64,000 bases of DNA from Setophaga petechia (lineage: Eukaryota; Chordata; Aves; Passeriformes; Parulidae): positions 44,577,291 through 44,641,290 of the forward strand of contig JANCRA010000003.1 of assembly GCA_024362935.1 (NCBI GenBank). Direction: 5' to 3'. A program made the position numbers and the translations under genes. Below are positions 1 to 9,510 of this stretch, piece after piece. Under the pieces are notes generated by a model. That model had not been told where the DNA came from and did no database searches. It was given only the letters and a program-made list of their open reading frames with translations. Each line of letters begins with the position of its first letter. Position 1 is the stretch's first letter.

Positions 1-899
1 GGAAAATTGGTATAATATGTGAGGCTACACAGGTGCATGTCTCAGTATAGTGTGATGATTGCTCTAAACATCTCTGGCATGGCTTTGGGTTGCTTCTGGA
101 AAAGGGCGTTTAAAATCACTGTTAATCTTGAGCTGCGTTTTTGTATGTTAGCGGTGGTTTATGGTCATCCTGTTTTTCAGAGATGGGAGGTGAAAAATTA
201 TTAAGATGACAGAAAGGCAAATCTAGCTGTAAGGTGAAATTCCCAGATTAGGAGGAGCAGATGCATTTCAGTGGAAATATTTGCAGCTTCCACAGTCACG
301 CTACTGTTTTTCAACTTTAACTCTGTGCATAAAAAGCATCAGGTGATTCCAATCTTAAGGTGATTCCTAATCACAGCTGAATGTAATTGCCATCTTTTGG
401 AGCTCGTTATTAGAGTTCATATGATTCAGGTGTGGAGGTTAATCTGCCGGTGCAACTACTAGGTGGGAGTTAAGGGACTTAAAGCTTGCCGGTGCAGTCA
501 GTGCTTTTCTGGGTGCCAGGATGCCCTGACGTGATGGATGCTTTCCAGTAGCTGGGATGCTTTCCACCAGCTGCTAAAAGCCTCCTGAGAGGAACCCCCT
601 TCTGGGTTAAAGCTTTCCATGAGAGGTAAGTGCTGCATTGTGCCCCTGTATAAATGGATCTGTCTCCTGCACTAGATCCGTTTCCATAGCTTTCATGTGC
701 CTGGAGCATGCCTTAGAAACTCATCGTGCTGAGCCTTGGCCACAACTTTTAGCAGTGTCACCCCAGGTAATGTCCATGGGTGCTGACAGCCTAGTCTTAT
801 TTTCTTTTTTCCCATTCCCCTTCCATTAATAGAAATAAAACCAAAACCCCAGCCTCAAGCTTGAAATCACCTAAAAGACCTGAGAAGAAAAATCTTCCA
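1..899. other. unique non-coding flank upstream of CpG island A
   Basis: No recognisable gene or repeat is seen here. The sequence is of mixed composition and low in CpG, with only short open frames that resemble nothing known. One good plus-strand splice-donor match (AGAG followed by GTAAGTG, last exon base about 625) is present, but no paired acceptor can be assigned. It may be intergenic or part of an intron. Confidence 0.6.
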
Positions 900-1894
900 A
901 GAAAGCCCGGGCAGTGCAACTGGCCTGATTTTGGCCGGGGAAGAAGGCGGCAAGAGGATGGGCAGAGGAGCCAGCAGTGCTCCCTGGCCCACGCTCCGAG
1001 GGGACGCTGCCTTCCAGCAGGGGGGTCGGAGGGGATTTACAGGGAGCGGTGCCGGCGGGAGGAGCGGGCCGGGGTGCGCTCTGCCCTACTCACCCCAATC
1101 CTCCGAGGAGCGCCCAGGCACGGCGAGACAGGCGAAGGAGGGAGAAAGTCTCGGGGCAGGGGGTTAAGGAAAACACCGGTGCGGTGCTTTCGCTTTGTGT
1201 ATTCCCAGCTCCTCAGTTCTCCTTAAATTCTCCCCGTCTTTCTCTGGCCCCTGAGAGCGGGCGGTAGGCAGCGGCGTGCGCTGTCCCGAAGCCCGGGGCG
1301 CTGCGGGCTGCCCGCGGCGGAGCCCCGACGGAACCGTCCGCCCTGCGCGGGGTCCCCGCGGCCGCGGCGCGTTCGGCTGCCCCGGGTGCGCTCGGTGCGG
1401 GGCCCGCGGCCGCCTCACGGTGGCGCGGTAAGCACATGGACAGGCCCGGGCGACCGGGAGCGCGCTCCGCTCTGCCTTCCCGGGAATAACAGTCCCGGTA
1501 ATGCCTCGGATAAATCAAACCGCTGCTACAGCGGCGCAGGGACGGGGGGTGCGCGATGCTCCGCGCCGGCGGAAGGTATTTGAGCCTCCCCGGTCGGCGC
1601 AGGGCCCGGCGGCATCGGAGCGAGGGTCTGCAGCATCACAAGAGCGCGGTCTCACCTGGGGTTAGTTTCCCCCTCCCCCTCTCCGTCTCACTCCTCCCCC
1701 AGCCCCTCAGGAGAAGTTTGCAAAGAATGTGATGGAGAGTGCAAAGCGGCAGATGCCGACGTTAAGCTCTGGCTCGGTTCGGGCCCGAGGAGCTGAGCCA
1801 CAACCCCGAGCCGCCGCCCTGGTTAGCGCAGCGGCGCGCCCCTGGCACCCGGGGTGCCCGTGGGGGGACAAACACAATGTAGAGTCAGCTTACC

Positions 1895-1990
1895 TCCGAG
1901 CCGAGGGAGAGCCCGCTCCGGGCAGCGGGAGCAGAGCGGCTCCTGCCGCCCGCCCCGGCCGGTCCTCATCGCGCTCCGGCAGCGCCGCCG
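1895..1990 (-). other. possible minus-strand first exon end (splice donor at 1892-1894)
   Basis: Read on the minus strand, CTCGGAG is followed by GTAAGCTG, a strong donor within CpG island A. Two further minus-strand donors occur in the same island: CCCCAG then GTGAGACC (exon end 1656) and TTGGG then GTGAGTAGG (exon end 1094). Together they suggest transcription leaving the island leftwards as well as rightwards. The exon start given is arbitrary, and no coding potential is recognised. Confidence 0.25.
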
Positions 1991-2149
1991 CGCCCGCCCC
2001 GCCGGGCTCCGCTCCCGCCGGGCTCCCCCCGCCCCTGGCGGGCAGCCCCCGCCTCAGCCCCGCGCACATCCGCGGCTCGGGGGCACCGTTCCGAGGCAAT
2101 CCTTGCTGGTGCAAATCCCCCGAGGCTTCTCTCCGGCAGAGCGTGGAAC

Positions 2150-2203
2150 AAAATTGCCCGTTCCCCTGAGTTTTTGTCAGGCTGTGCTGGCGCTCGGGAG
2201 CAG
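2150..2203 (+). other. possible end of an untranslated first exon (plus-strand splice donor)
   Basis: CAG followed by GTAAGG sits at the 3' edge of CpG island A, with the last exon base at 2203 and GT at 2204-2205. This is close to the ideal vertebrate donor. The 5' end of such an exon cannot be fixed from sequence alone, so the start given is arbitrary. An acceptor-donor pair of good quality follows about 600 bp downstream (2813-2873), which could be the next exon. Confidence 0.3.
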
Positions 2204-2260
2204 GTAAGGCGGCTGCTGGCTGCCAGCGATCCCCGCTGCACTTGCAGCGAGCAGCAGGAG

Positions 2261-2812
2261 CCGGTGGAAGTGGGAGTGTGGTCTGCTCTTCATTAGGGAG
2301 GGGGGAACGGACCCTGGAGGTGATGCAGTGAAACACTTCTACTCCCTTGCATTGTGTTTGTCACAGACCACGGGCGCTCTCCTTTTATAACATTCACTTC
2401 AAGCGTTCTCAAACCCAACCGGAATAAGTTCTGATCCTCCCCTTTAGTTTACATTGGGGTTGTCAAAGGATTAAATAAATGAAACTTTATTTGACCGTGG
2501 AGTTTACAGACCCTGGGATCCCTGCGCGCTCTGGCCTTATTCTAATTCTATAGCGGTAATTACCCTTCGTTTCTTTAAGTGCAATAGATTTATTGCCTTA
2601 GAGACTATGCACAGTTTGATTGAATTATTCATTTTTTTTCTTTGGTGTAGACTGCATCTGGGGACTGATGTGACGTGTAGATTTTTTTTTCAGGAACAAA
2701 GGGAATGTGGAAATGAAAGAGAGAGGGAGAGAGAGGCTGGCAGATGTGATGAGATGCGGTGAAGGTGTATCCAGCTTGGCACTCCCACTCCTCTCTTCTC
2801 TTCTCATTGCAG
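2261..2812. other. spacer downstream of CpG island A
   Basis: GC content and CpG density fall quickly here. The stretch contains AT-rich sequence, a T-run near 2630-2640 and 2682-2691, and a purine-rich GAGAGAGGGAGAGAGAG block at about 2719-2735. No gene is recognised. Its right end (2781-2812) is the pyrimidine-rich acceptor that precedes the candidate exon at 2813. Confidence 0.6.
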
Positions 2813-2873
2813 CCCTGGGTGACTCTCAGGCTAACACAAACAGCTTTTCTTCCGCAGCCTGCCCTCTGTCACT
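2813..2873 (+). other. candidate internal untranslated exon
   Basis: A long pyrimidine tract (about 2785-2810) ending in TTGCAG at 2807-2812 forms a strong acceptor. It is followed 61 bases later by ACT-GTAAGTAC (GT at 2874-2875), a strong donor. A second acceptor, TTCTTCCGCAG ending at 2857, lies inside and would give a 16-base exon. A high-quality acceptor and donor at exon spacing, just downstream of a CpG-island donor, make an untranslated exon plausible. Only transcript data can settle it, because chance pairs do occur. Confidence 0.3.
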
Positions 2874-3069
2874 GTAAGTACAACAGCCTTCTCTTATCAG
2901 CATGCAAATTCCAGCCACTCACTACCTTAGCCTGGTGTTTGCACTTTAGATTTACAGAAGGGACCTTTAAAATGAACTTTCCGAGACAGGAAGGGGTTTT
3001 CATGTCGAACTTGCTTTTATTTTCTTTGTAAAAGTTTATGTGGTTTTTCCAGTTCTCTCTTTCCCTTCC

Positions 3070-3095
3070 TTTTTTTTTTTTTTTTTTTTTTTTTT
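3070..3095. repeat. poly-T homopolymer
   Basis: An uninterrupted run of 26 T residues follows a pyrimidine-rich lead-in and is followed directly by GC-rich sequence (GAACGGCGGGGGCG). No retroelement body is recognisable next to it, so it is annotated as simple sequence rather than as a retrotransposon tail. Confidence 0.9.
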
Positions 3096-3789
3096 GAACG
3101 GCGGGGGCGTGGAGCGGGGAGATTGTTGCTGCGGCTTTTTCCTTCGCTATCAAGATGATGCACAGTTTAAAATGAAATAAATGAAATTAAAATCTCCTTG
3201 ATCCTTTTTCTGCCAAGACAATACATTTTGTTGGCAGATGACGCTGTAAGGAATTCAGAGTTTTTGTTTTCAGGCAGATCTTTAGCTTTGAGTGTTACAA
3301 AATGCAAACGTCCCCTAAATTTGGAGGAGTTCGCCAGAGGTTCTTGTTCTGGGGGAACTCGTATCAGCTGATGGGCTTGCTTTTGAAGAAACGTGCAGTA
3401 ATTTACTTCTATCTAGTCTAACAAAACTTTTTCCCAATCGGATTATCAGGCTTTAACTTCTTTTCCTTTAGCTTTCTCTCAGATGCTGTTGATTATTTCA
3501 CAAAAGTTTCTCTGAACATCTTTAGCAAGCCTGTAACAAGCCTTCATTGTCGGACAGTGTCCGCAGAGGGAATTTATAAACATGCCTCTTAATTGTCCGG
3601 CATTAACTGGGGTGAGAGGGCAGTTTAGAAGTGGGTGAATGACTTTTAAAGTGAAACTTCTTGCCCTTTGAATCCAAAACTTCTGAGACTGTTTCGCCAA
3701 CTCTGCAGGAGTTGCAGGTTTGCTGCTCAGGTTAAAGATGCGGTACGTACAAGTTAGCACACAGACGGGTTGCTTCTCTTGTTGAACAT

Positions 3790-3851
3790 TGCTTTACTTT
3801 GAGGCATTTGGTGAGACACACGGCGCAAAATGCCATGACAGCTGTGCCCAG
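3790..3851 (+). other. candidate exon end with strong plus-strand splice donor
   Basis: GTGCCCAG is followed by GTAAGTGCC (GT at 3852-3853), a near-consensus donor, and a moderately CpG-rich patch lies downstream. It may terminate an alternative first exon. No matching acceptor is assigned, and the start is arbitrary. Confidence 0.2.
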
Positions 3852-5078
3852 GTAAGTGCCCCGAGCTGATGGGAACGCCTGCGGTCCTTTCCCTGTGCAG
3901 GCACCCCCAGCAGGTCAGCATCCCTCCTCAACATCTGCCTGCCTTTAACCTTCCTGAAGCCAAAGCGAGGGCAGTCATCCCAAACGCGGTTTCTAAAAGT
4001 GGGGTAACGCTCCAAGTGAAAGCGTTTTCTTCTTTCTCGGCACGTGTATACGCATCCGCACGGCGGGTGTTCACTTATGCAAACAAAGAGGGCATCACGA
4101 TTATCCCCGTGCAGCGCGCACACACACACACTCACATTTGCATACAATGCCCAAGGAATCCTCTTTTCCTGCCGCCAAGAAGTTGCCGCTCTCCGGCGCT
4201 GTGAGTTACATCTGTAACTTAATTGATCACACAGGGGAAGCAACAAGCTGGGGAGCGTTCCTTGCGCTCCGCATGGCAGCGCGGCCGCATCCCTGCCGTG
4301 TCCTGCCCCAAGCCAGTGTCATTCCCTGCACTGGAATTTCGGGAGTGCAGCGGGATGCTCCCCCGATTTGGAGCTAGGTGGGCGGTTAGACTCATCTGAT
4401 GCCTTAATTATCTCTTGTCCCATTCGCGCTTCGTGTTTAATAAGGCGCTACATTTGAGGAGGGCTTGGGATGTTTTTTTCCTTTATATTTCTTGGAAGAA
4501 AAAAAACTTCCAGCAACAAATTTCTAGAGTTGCAGACTGAGGCAGACTATTCGTCCTTGTATTCTGATTTATATCTCTTTTCTTACATAGCTCATTTAAA
4601 TTTATTATAAATCTTTTTGCATGCCAAAGCTACACTAGTTGTGCAAAAAGTCGAGGTATTTCCTTTACTTGCAGCAGGTTTAAATGTGTTACAAGGAAAG
4701 CGTTAGTGGTTAATCACGGGAATTCTTATAATTACAGATTAAAAATGACAGAGTAATATCTCCAAAGGCAACTATTTACTGTTGTTAATTCCATACACCG
4801 AGTAACTGCAGCAAGGTGTATACTTTGAATTAGCCGGATGCAGGTGAATACAAACTCAGTATTTACAATCATACAATTTCCCCTTATCTCTGAATGTCAC
4901 ATTTTTAGTGTCTTTTATTAAAATAGAAAGAAGGCATGGGAATTAGCTATTATGCCCTTGTCAGCTAATTTGATGGTGAAGCTTCACTAGATAATTGTAA
5001 AGTTCTATTTCAAGGTGCTTGCTACTTGCCGAATAGGACTTGGTTACTCCTTTTACTGTAGTGGAGTTGCCAAAAATG

Positions 5079-5085
5079 TATAAAA
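5079..5085 (+). promoter_or_regulatory. TATA-box-like element
   Basis: TATAAAA followed by CAGGTCCGC gives a good TATA match. It lies between islands A and B. Such heptamers also occur by chance in AT-rich DNA, and no transcription start is visible. Confidence 0.2.
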
Positions 5086-6392
5086 CAGGTCCGCTATTCC
5101 AAGAGGTTCTGACTTACAACTCCTTTTCCCTGAACTCGGCTCGAGAGGGGCGATAGCACCTCGGATAGCAGAGGATGCAACGTGCATGCCTCCAGCAGTG
5201 TGTCGAGTTTTACAGCTTGTTAACAAAATGAATCAGAGCCAGGTCATATCTGTCCTGTGCCATCGCGTTAATGTTCAATTTTCATCACGTCCTGCTGAAG
5301 CCAGGTTCATTCGCAGTGGGGCTGAGTGAGCTTCTGGGTCTAACCTAGCCTGCAAATTTCTACTTGAGAGAGAAGGAAAGTGAAATCAGGCTCTCTCCTC
5401 GTCTTTTTGGCCTCTATAAGTTATGAAGCTATTTTAAAATTAAAAAGTTTGTCTGTTACTAACTGTTCCAGGCGCCTTCTGGAAAATGGGGAGAAAGTGC
5501 CAAAAATACAGAGATGAATCAACAACTTCTCTCTCTCATTTTGTGGGCTTGAGGTTGCTTTCCGCACTCGCATCTTAACAACAGTTTAGCCTAGGTGTGA
5601 ATAATATCAAAAGAGGGAGACGTTCGCTCTGCAGCGCTGTTTGCCCACCTGATCTGCGGGCCCCTGACAGTTTGAAAGACTCTTTTATGTTTACCTTTGG
5701 AATGCAAAAATACAGCAGGGAGACTTTCTTGGGTTTGCAGTACTCTGCCACTGGTTGATTTTCTCCTTAGCTCCTTATAGTTTTTCCCTTCTTTCTCCCA
5801 GATCTTCCAACCTCCTCCCCCCCCATCCCCAATTAGCACTTCCAAGAGAGCGTGAGTTCCTAAATTGGTATTCAAGCTGATATTCCAGTCCTTATCTGTT
5901 GCCTTTTGGTAGGCAGAGAGAGGGATATTTATATATTGCCGCTGCTAAAATTTCTCGTCGTCGCCACGAGAATCCCAACTTCAGCTCGAGTCCGTCCTAA
6001 ATCAGTTTGTTCTCTCCAGCCGTACCTGTCTTTCCCTTTTCACTGCACTCACTTTTCACCTTTCTGCTGAATCCATCACTAAATAGTTTGTGGACTCTGA
6101 GTGCCTTCTCTCCCCTTCCTCTCCCCAGCGTCCCTGTGGCTGGACTCCCATCTCTGGTGTAATTTATACTTTCCATTTCATCTGTCCCCCCGCCCCCCTT
6201 TTAATTTTTTTTTTGTAAATTTTTAAAAAAAAATTTTTCCCCTCCCGGCCGTGCTGTGGGATGGGGCTCTTCAGAGACCCATTTATCAGCTGTCACTAAG
6301 CGCTTGCTGAGTGCTTCCCTCTCGTCGTCCCCGCTCCCTCCCCACGCCGCCAGCCCTTCCCTCCTCCTTGCACATCGTCGTTTCTCCAGATC

Positions 6393-6410
6393 TTTTTTTT
6401 TTTTTTTTTT
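6393..6410. repeat. poly-T homopolymer
   Basis: A run of 18 T residues in the left part of CpG island B, followed by CTTTTTTCTTCCCC. Simple sequence only. Confidence 0.9.
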
Positions 6411-6540
6411 CTTTTTTCTTCCCCTTGTAATTTTATTTTCCCGGTGTATCCCGTGAGCCGGCGGGACTCTCCCGGCGTGTGTGTCCCCCGGCGGCGCGGG
6501 GCGGAGGGAGGGCGGAGGGCGGGCCGGCCCCGTGTGACAC

Positions 6541-6610
6541 GGCTCCCCCCCCCGCGCCGCGAACCGGCTCCCCCGGGACCCCCCCGCTCCCCCTCCTCCC
6601 TTTCCGGCCC
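6541..6610 (-). promoter_or_regulatory. C-rich tract with minus-strand G-quadruplex potential
   Basis: Successive C runs (nine Cs at 6545-6553, then runs of five to seven) are separated by short GC-rich spacers. The minus strand therefore carries at least four close G runs, able to fold as a G-quadruplex, and the plus strand could form an i-motif. Such motifs are common in CpG-island promoters. Confidence 0.5.
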
Positions 6611-6833
6611 CCGCCCCGCCCTCGCACCCCCTCCCCGGTAACTTTCTAGTACCTTTCCTCACCACTCCGGGCAATCAGTGGTCATTAGCGGGAGCGGAGC
6701 GGTGTAAGGTTTCATGTGTCTAATGGCCCTGTGAGTGGTGATAGCTGCGCGGGGATGCGGCTGGCAGCCCGCGCCGATTTCACTTTCTGTTTTGTGCTCA
6801 CTTTCTCCGCAGTTGTTGCTCTCCCCGCTCGCT

Positions 6834-6926
6834 CCCAGCCTCTCTCTCTCTCTCTCTCTGTGTGTGTGTCTCTCCCTCCCTTCCCCTCTCCCTCCTCTCT
6901 CTCCCTGTGTTGTCTCATCTTGCCTG
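6834..6926. repeat. CT/GT microsatellite within a polypyrimidine tract
   Basis: A (CT)n block at about 6840-6859 passes directly into (GT)n at 6860-6869 and then into mixed C/T sequence up to about 6905. The plus strand is almost purely pyrimidine apart from the GT block. Long CT/GA tracts in promoters can adopt triplex structure and bind GAGA-type factors. The tract may also serve as a polypyrimidine stretch for downstream acceptors. Confidence 0.8.
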
Positions 6927-7060
6927 TGCTGTCTGGGCGGGGGAGCCCTGCCTCCTTTTGCCTTCCTCAGATCAATGCCCTGGCCACTCACTTTCTGATG
7001 TTGCACGACGGGAAATGCTTTGAATACTTACGACATGGCCGCTCACATTGATTGCCAAGA

Positions 7061-7764
7061 TTGACAGCAGTAACCATCGCCTTCACTTGTTTCAGGAGGA
7101 AAAAAAAAAAAAATGAACCTGATTGTAACCAAATCTCCAGGCAACCCATCCGCAAACTTCTAACGATCGGGATCCTGCACATCCATGGCCCGGAGAAACA
7201 CCAGCAGACTCTAGTTCATTTATTTTATTTTATTTTACCGAATTGCTACCCATCTATTCCTCTCTCCTCCCTCCCCCCCCTTCACCTCCTTCCCTCTTTT
7301 TTTATTTTTTTAATTTTTTTTTTAATGAAAATTACCGAAGCGCGTTGCAAAAAAAAAAAAAAGGAGGCTCTCCCAGTGCTTTGTGCCACACTGGATCCCG
7401 AGGAGGTAACCAGGAAAACCAGCCCTATTGTGTTGTATACCTGTTGTTTGCTGTGGTGTGTAGTGCTGCGTGGCTTGGTGGCGGTGGCGGTGGTTTAATG
7501 GGTTTTCGCTGGATTTATGTCGCTTTGCAGGAGAGAATTCAGTTCCCCCTGCGCTGTCTTTAATGGGTTATTAGTTGCAATTGAGTGAAGCAGCAGCGTC
7601 CGGAGATAGATCTGTTGTTTAGCTTTTAACATTGCTGAATTCACCCCTTCCCCCGCCTCCCCCTGCACGATTATTTACTTTGATATCACGAGGGTGTTGT
7701 GTTTCTTTTTTTCTTCTTCTTTTTTTTTTTTTTTTCCTCTCTTCTCTTTAGGGAAAAGTAGTTA
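7061..7764. other. spacer between CpG islands B and C
   Basis: No gene is recognised. It contains several homopolymers: A14 at 7100-7113, T-rich sequence at about 7296-7323, A14 at 7349-7362 and T16 at 7720-7735. A short (GGTGGC)-like block lies near 7476-7494, and an acceptor-like CTTGTTTCAG ends at 7095. Open frames here are short and low in complexity. Confidence 0.6.
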
Positions 7765-8360
7765 TAGTCTCGTCCCCGTGCGAGTTTCCGGGGCTGTTTG
7801 AATCCCGAGGTTTCCGAGACGTTAAGGGACCCCAGTACCTTGAAATCACAACACTTTCTCATCCTTCCCGAGTAGAGTTTATTTTAAAATGTAGTGACAG
7901 ATCAGCGTTGTATTTTAAGATCACCCACGGCAGGCGAACACATGGTGCGGGAAGATATTGTACGTAAGGAACTAACACGAGAGGGAGAAAGAGAGAAAGA
8001 GAGGAAAAATAAAATCCGAAATAAATCTTTGAGAGCGGAGCGCGGCTGTCATTGCTCCCAAGTGCTCGCGTGGGTTTCTCCTGGCGGATAACCCCGAGAG
8101 ACGCGGGATGGAGAAAGGCGAGGGGAGTTTAGTGGTGCTTGTGGGCTCTGCGCGAACTTTGAGGTGGGTGAGTGCTTTGAAGTTGGCCGGGGACGGCTGC
8201 GGGGAGCACACAAAGCTGCGGGAGCGGCGGCGGCCGTGCCGCGCTCGGCCACGGCGCGGCGCTGTCCCGAGGAGCCGCCGCCGCCTTATCTCTGCCGGCA
8301 GAGCCCTGGATAAAGTTATACCGAAAACTTTAAAATCGATATCGCGCCCTAATTCGTGAT
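7765..8360. promoter_or_regulatory. CpG island C
   Basis: CpG-rich sequence begins around 7765 and is densest at about 8030-8300, including GGAGCGGCGGCGGCCG and a GCCGCCGCCG block. It is less GC-extreme than islands A and E. Probable promoter-associated island. Minus-strand frames of 130 and 67 residues here are GC-driven and show no family motif. Confidence 0.7.
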
Positions 8361-9039
8361 ACACGGGGAGGGGGGAAGAAGGCAGTCCATCATCAGAGAG
8401 CTCTGTTTACACCCGGGGAAGGGGAGATGCGTGCCGCTTTGTGGCAACAGTCGACCTGGGATTTCTTGCTGCCTTAGCTCTTTGCCGGAGGTCATGCAAA
8501 TCGACCTTAAAAGAATGCATAAGCCATAAATTAAAATAAACCCTTAGCCAGAGGCTGATCCATAAGTAGACAATACCTAACCTGGACAAAACGGCTTCCT
8601 TTGCGAGCTGAAAAAAAGAATAGTGCCTAAACTAAATGCAAAGTAAGTTTTCAGGAAGTATTTCACTTACTATTATTACTGTTATTATTCTTTTAAAATA
8701 AAATAGTGGCAGTTGCAACAAGCTAGCGCAGCTGTTTGCAGGCGGTGCTGCCGGATACGAGTGAGGCAAGGTGTGTCTTGTGGAGAGCTTGTTCTTTTCC
8801 TGGGTTTCACTACCTTGGAAGCTGTTTATTTCTTTGGATTGGGGATAAGAAGCCTCTTTTACCGTACAAGCAATTTGATGTTTTATCTCGGATAACGCCG
8901 AAGAGTTTATGGCCAAATCTGGGTTGCCTGCAACTGTCACATGCGCGCACACAAGCTGTATCTGTATATAATAGTCTCGGGGCTTGTTTTTTTTCCCGCA
9001 GTTTTTGACAATTGTTCCATTCATGATCCTGAAAGGAAT
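8361..9039. other. spacer between CpG islands C and D
   Basis: Mostly AT-rich unique sequence with a POU octamer at 8494-8501 and a pyrimidine-rich acceptor-like TTTTTTTTCCCGCAG ending at about 9001. The minus-strand frame of 136 codons at 8632-9042 lacks any recognised motif. No gene is called. Confidence 0.6.
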
Positions 9040-9510
9040 CATCAGTGGGAGCTAATGAGCGCGCCTCTGCGGCTTGCCCTGCTCCGGGGAGGAGCGGGCA
9101 CCGGCGCTGCCCGCTCGTGTAATGCATGCACGCGTGTACCGGCGGCGGGGTCGCGGCCGGGTGTAGCCGGGGGAGAGGGAGAGCAGGCAGGCGCGATGCG
9201 AGCAGGTACTTCCAGGCGTGCCGAGCCGCCGGAGCGCGTCCCCGGGCCGGCAGCGCCGGGCGCGGCCCGAGCCGTGCGGCGGGGCCCGGAGGTCACGGCA
9301 GGCACCGCTCCTGTCCGGCCGAGCGCTGCCTCCGCTTCCTGCGGGCCGCCCCACCGTGGGCTTTGCTGCGGTTTTGTTATTTGTGAAAGGACGGGAAGGA
9401 GTGAAAGTGGCACCGTGAAAGGACAATTAGTGTTGCGTCTGAGTGGCCGGGGTGGGGGGGAAGGGGGGCCGCAGGGAAAGGCAGCCCGGTGGGAGCCTGG
9501 GGACGGCAGA
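9040..9510. promoter_or_regulatory. CpG island D
   Basis: GC-rich and densely CpG, strongest at about 9060-9365, ending in a G-rich block. Long overlapping frames exist on both strands (up to about 194 codons on plus and 124 on minus). That is expected in GC-rich DNA, where stop codons are rare. Their products are Arg/Gly/Ala/Pro-rich and not recognised. Probable promoter or Polycomb-type island. Confidence 0.8.
9449..9476 (+). promoter_or_regulatory. G-quadruplex motif
   Basis: Four G runs (4, 7, 6 and 3 Gs) are separated by T, AA and CCGCA, at the right edge of CpG island D. This matches the usual G3+ N1-7 quadruplex pattern on the plus strand. Confidence 0.6.

Larger units (their letters stand above)
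900..2260. promoter_or_regulatory. CpG island A
   Basis: This stretch is strongly GC-rich and dense in CpG, most so between about 1020 and 2110, while the flanking DNA is AT-rich and CpG-poor. In vertebrates such islands usually mark unmethylated promoters. Several long open frames lie here on both strands, but they are compositional: they are rich in Arg, Pro, Ala and Gly, overlap each other, and show no family motif. Strong splice-donor matches occur on the plus strand (after 2203) and on the minus strand (exon ends at 1894, 1656 and 1094). This fits a bidirectional promoter with untranslated first exons. The gene served is unknown. Confidence 0.85.
2874..6239. other. non-coding stretch between CpG islands A and B
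   Basis: No gene is recognised. It holds a 26-base T run at 3070-3095, a moderately CpG-rich patch at about 3960-4330, a short CA repeat near 4118-4130, a POU octamer at 4136-4143, a TATAAAA element at 5079-5085 and a C-run at about 5819-5824. A strong plus-strand donor (GCCCAG then GTAAGTGC, exon end 3851) is present. The 150-residue minus-strand frame at 3794-4246 has no known motif and is regarded as chance. Confidence 0.6.
6240..7060. promoter_or_regulatory. CpG island B with pyrimidine-rich tracts
   Basis: The densest part (about 6440-6650) is very GC-rich with many CpG sites and long C runs. It is bounded by T-rich tracts on the left (T18 at 6393-6410) and a CT/GT tract on the right. 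Probable promoter island. Plus-strand acceptor-like signals occur at CTCCGCAG (ends about 6813) and CTTCCTCAG (ends 6970), and a minus-strand donor (ATGTC then GTAAGTATTC, exon end 7032) is present. The overlapping frames on both strands are compositional artefacts. Confidence 0.8.

Noticed and set aside
6201..6674. 157-codon minus-strand open frame
   Set aside because: It covers the C-rich core and T-runs of island B. The product is a low-complexity Gly/Arg/Lys sequence with a poly-Lys stretch from the T homopolymer.
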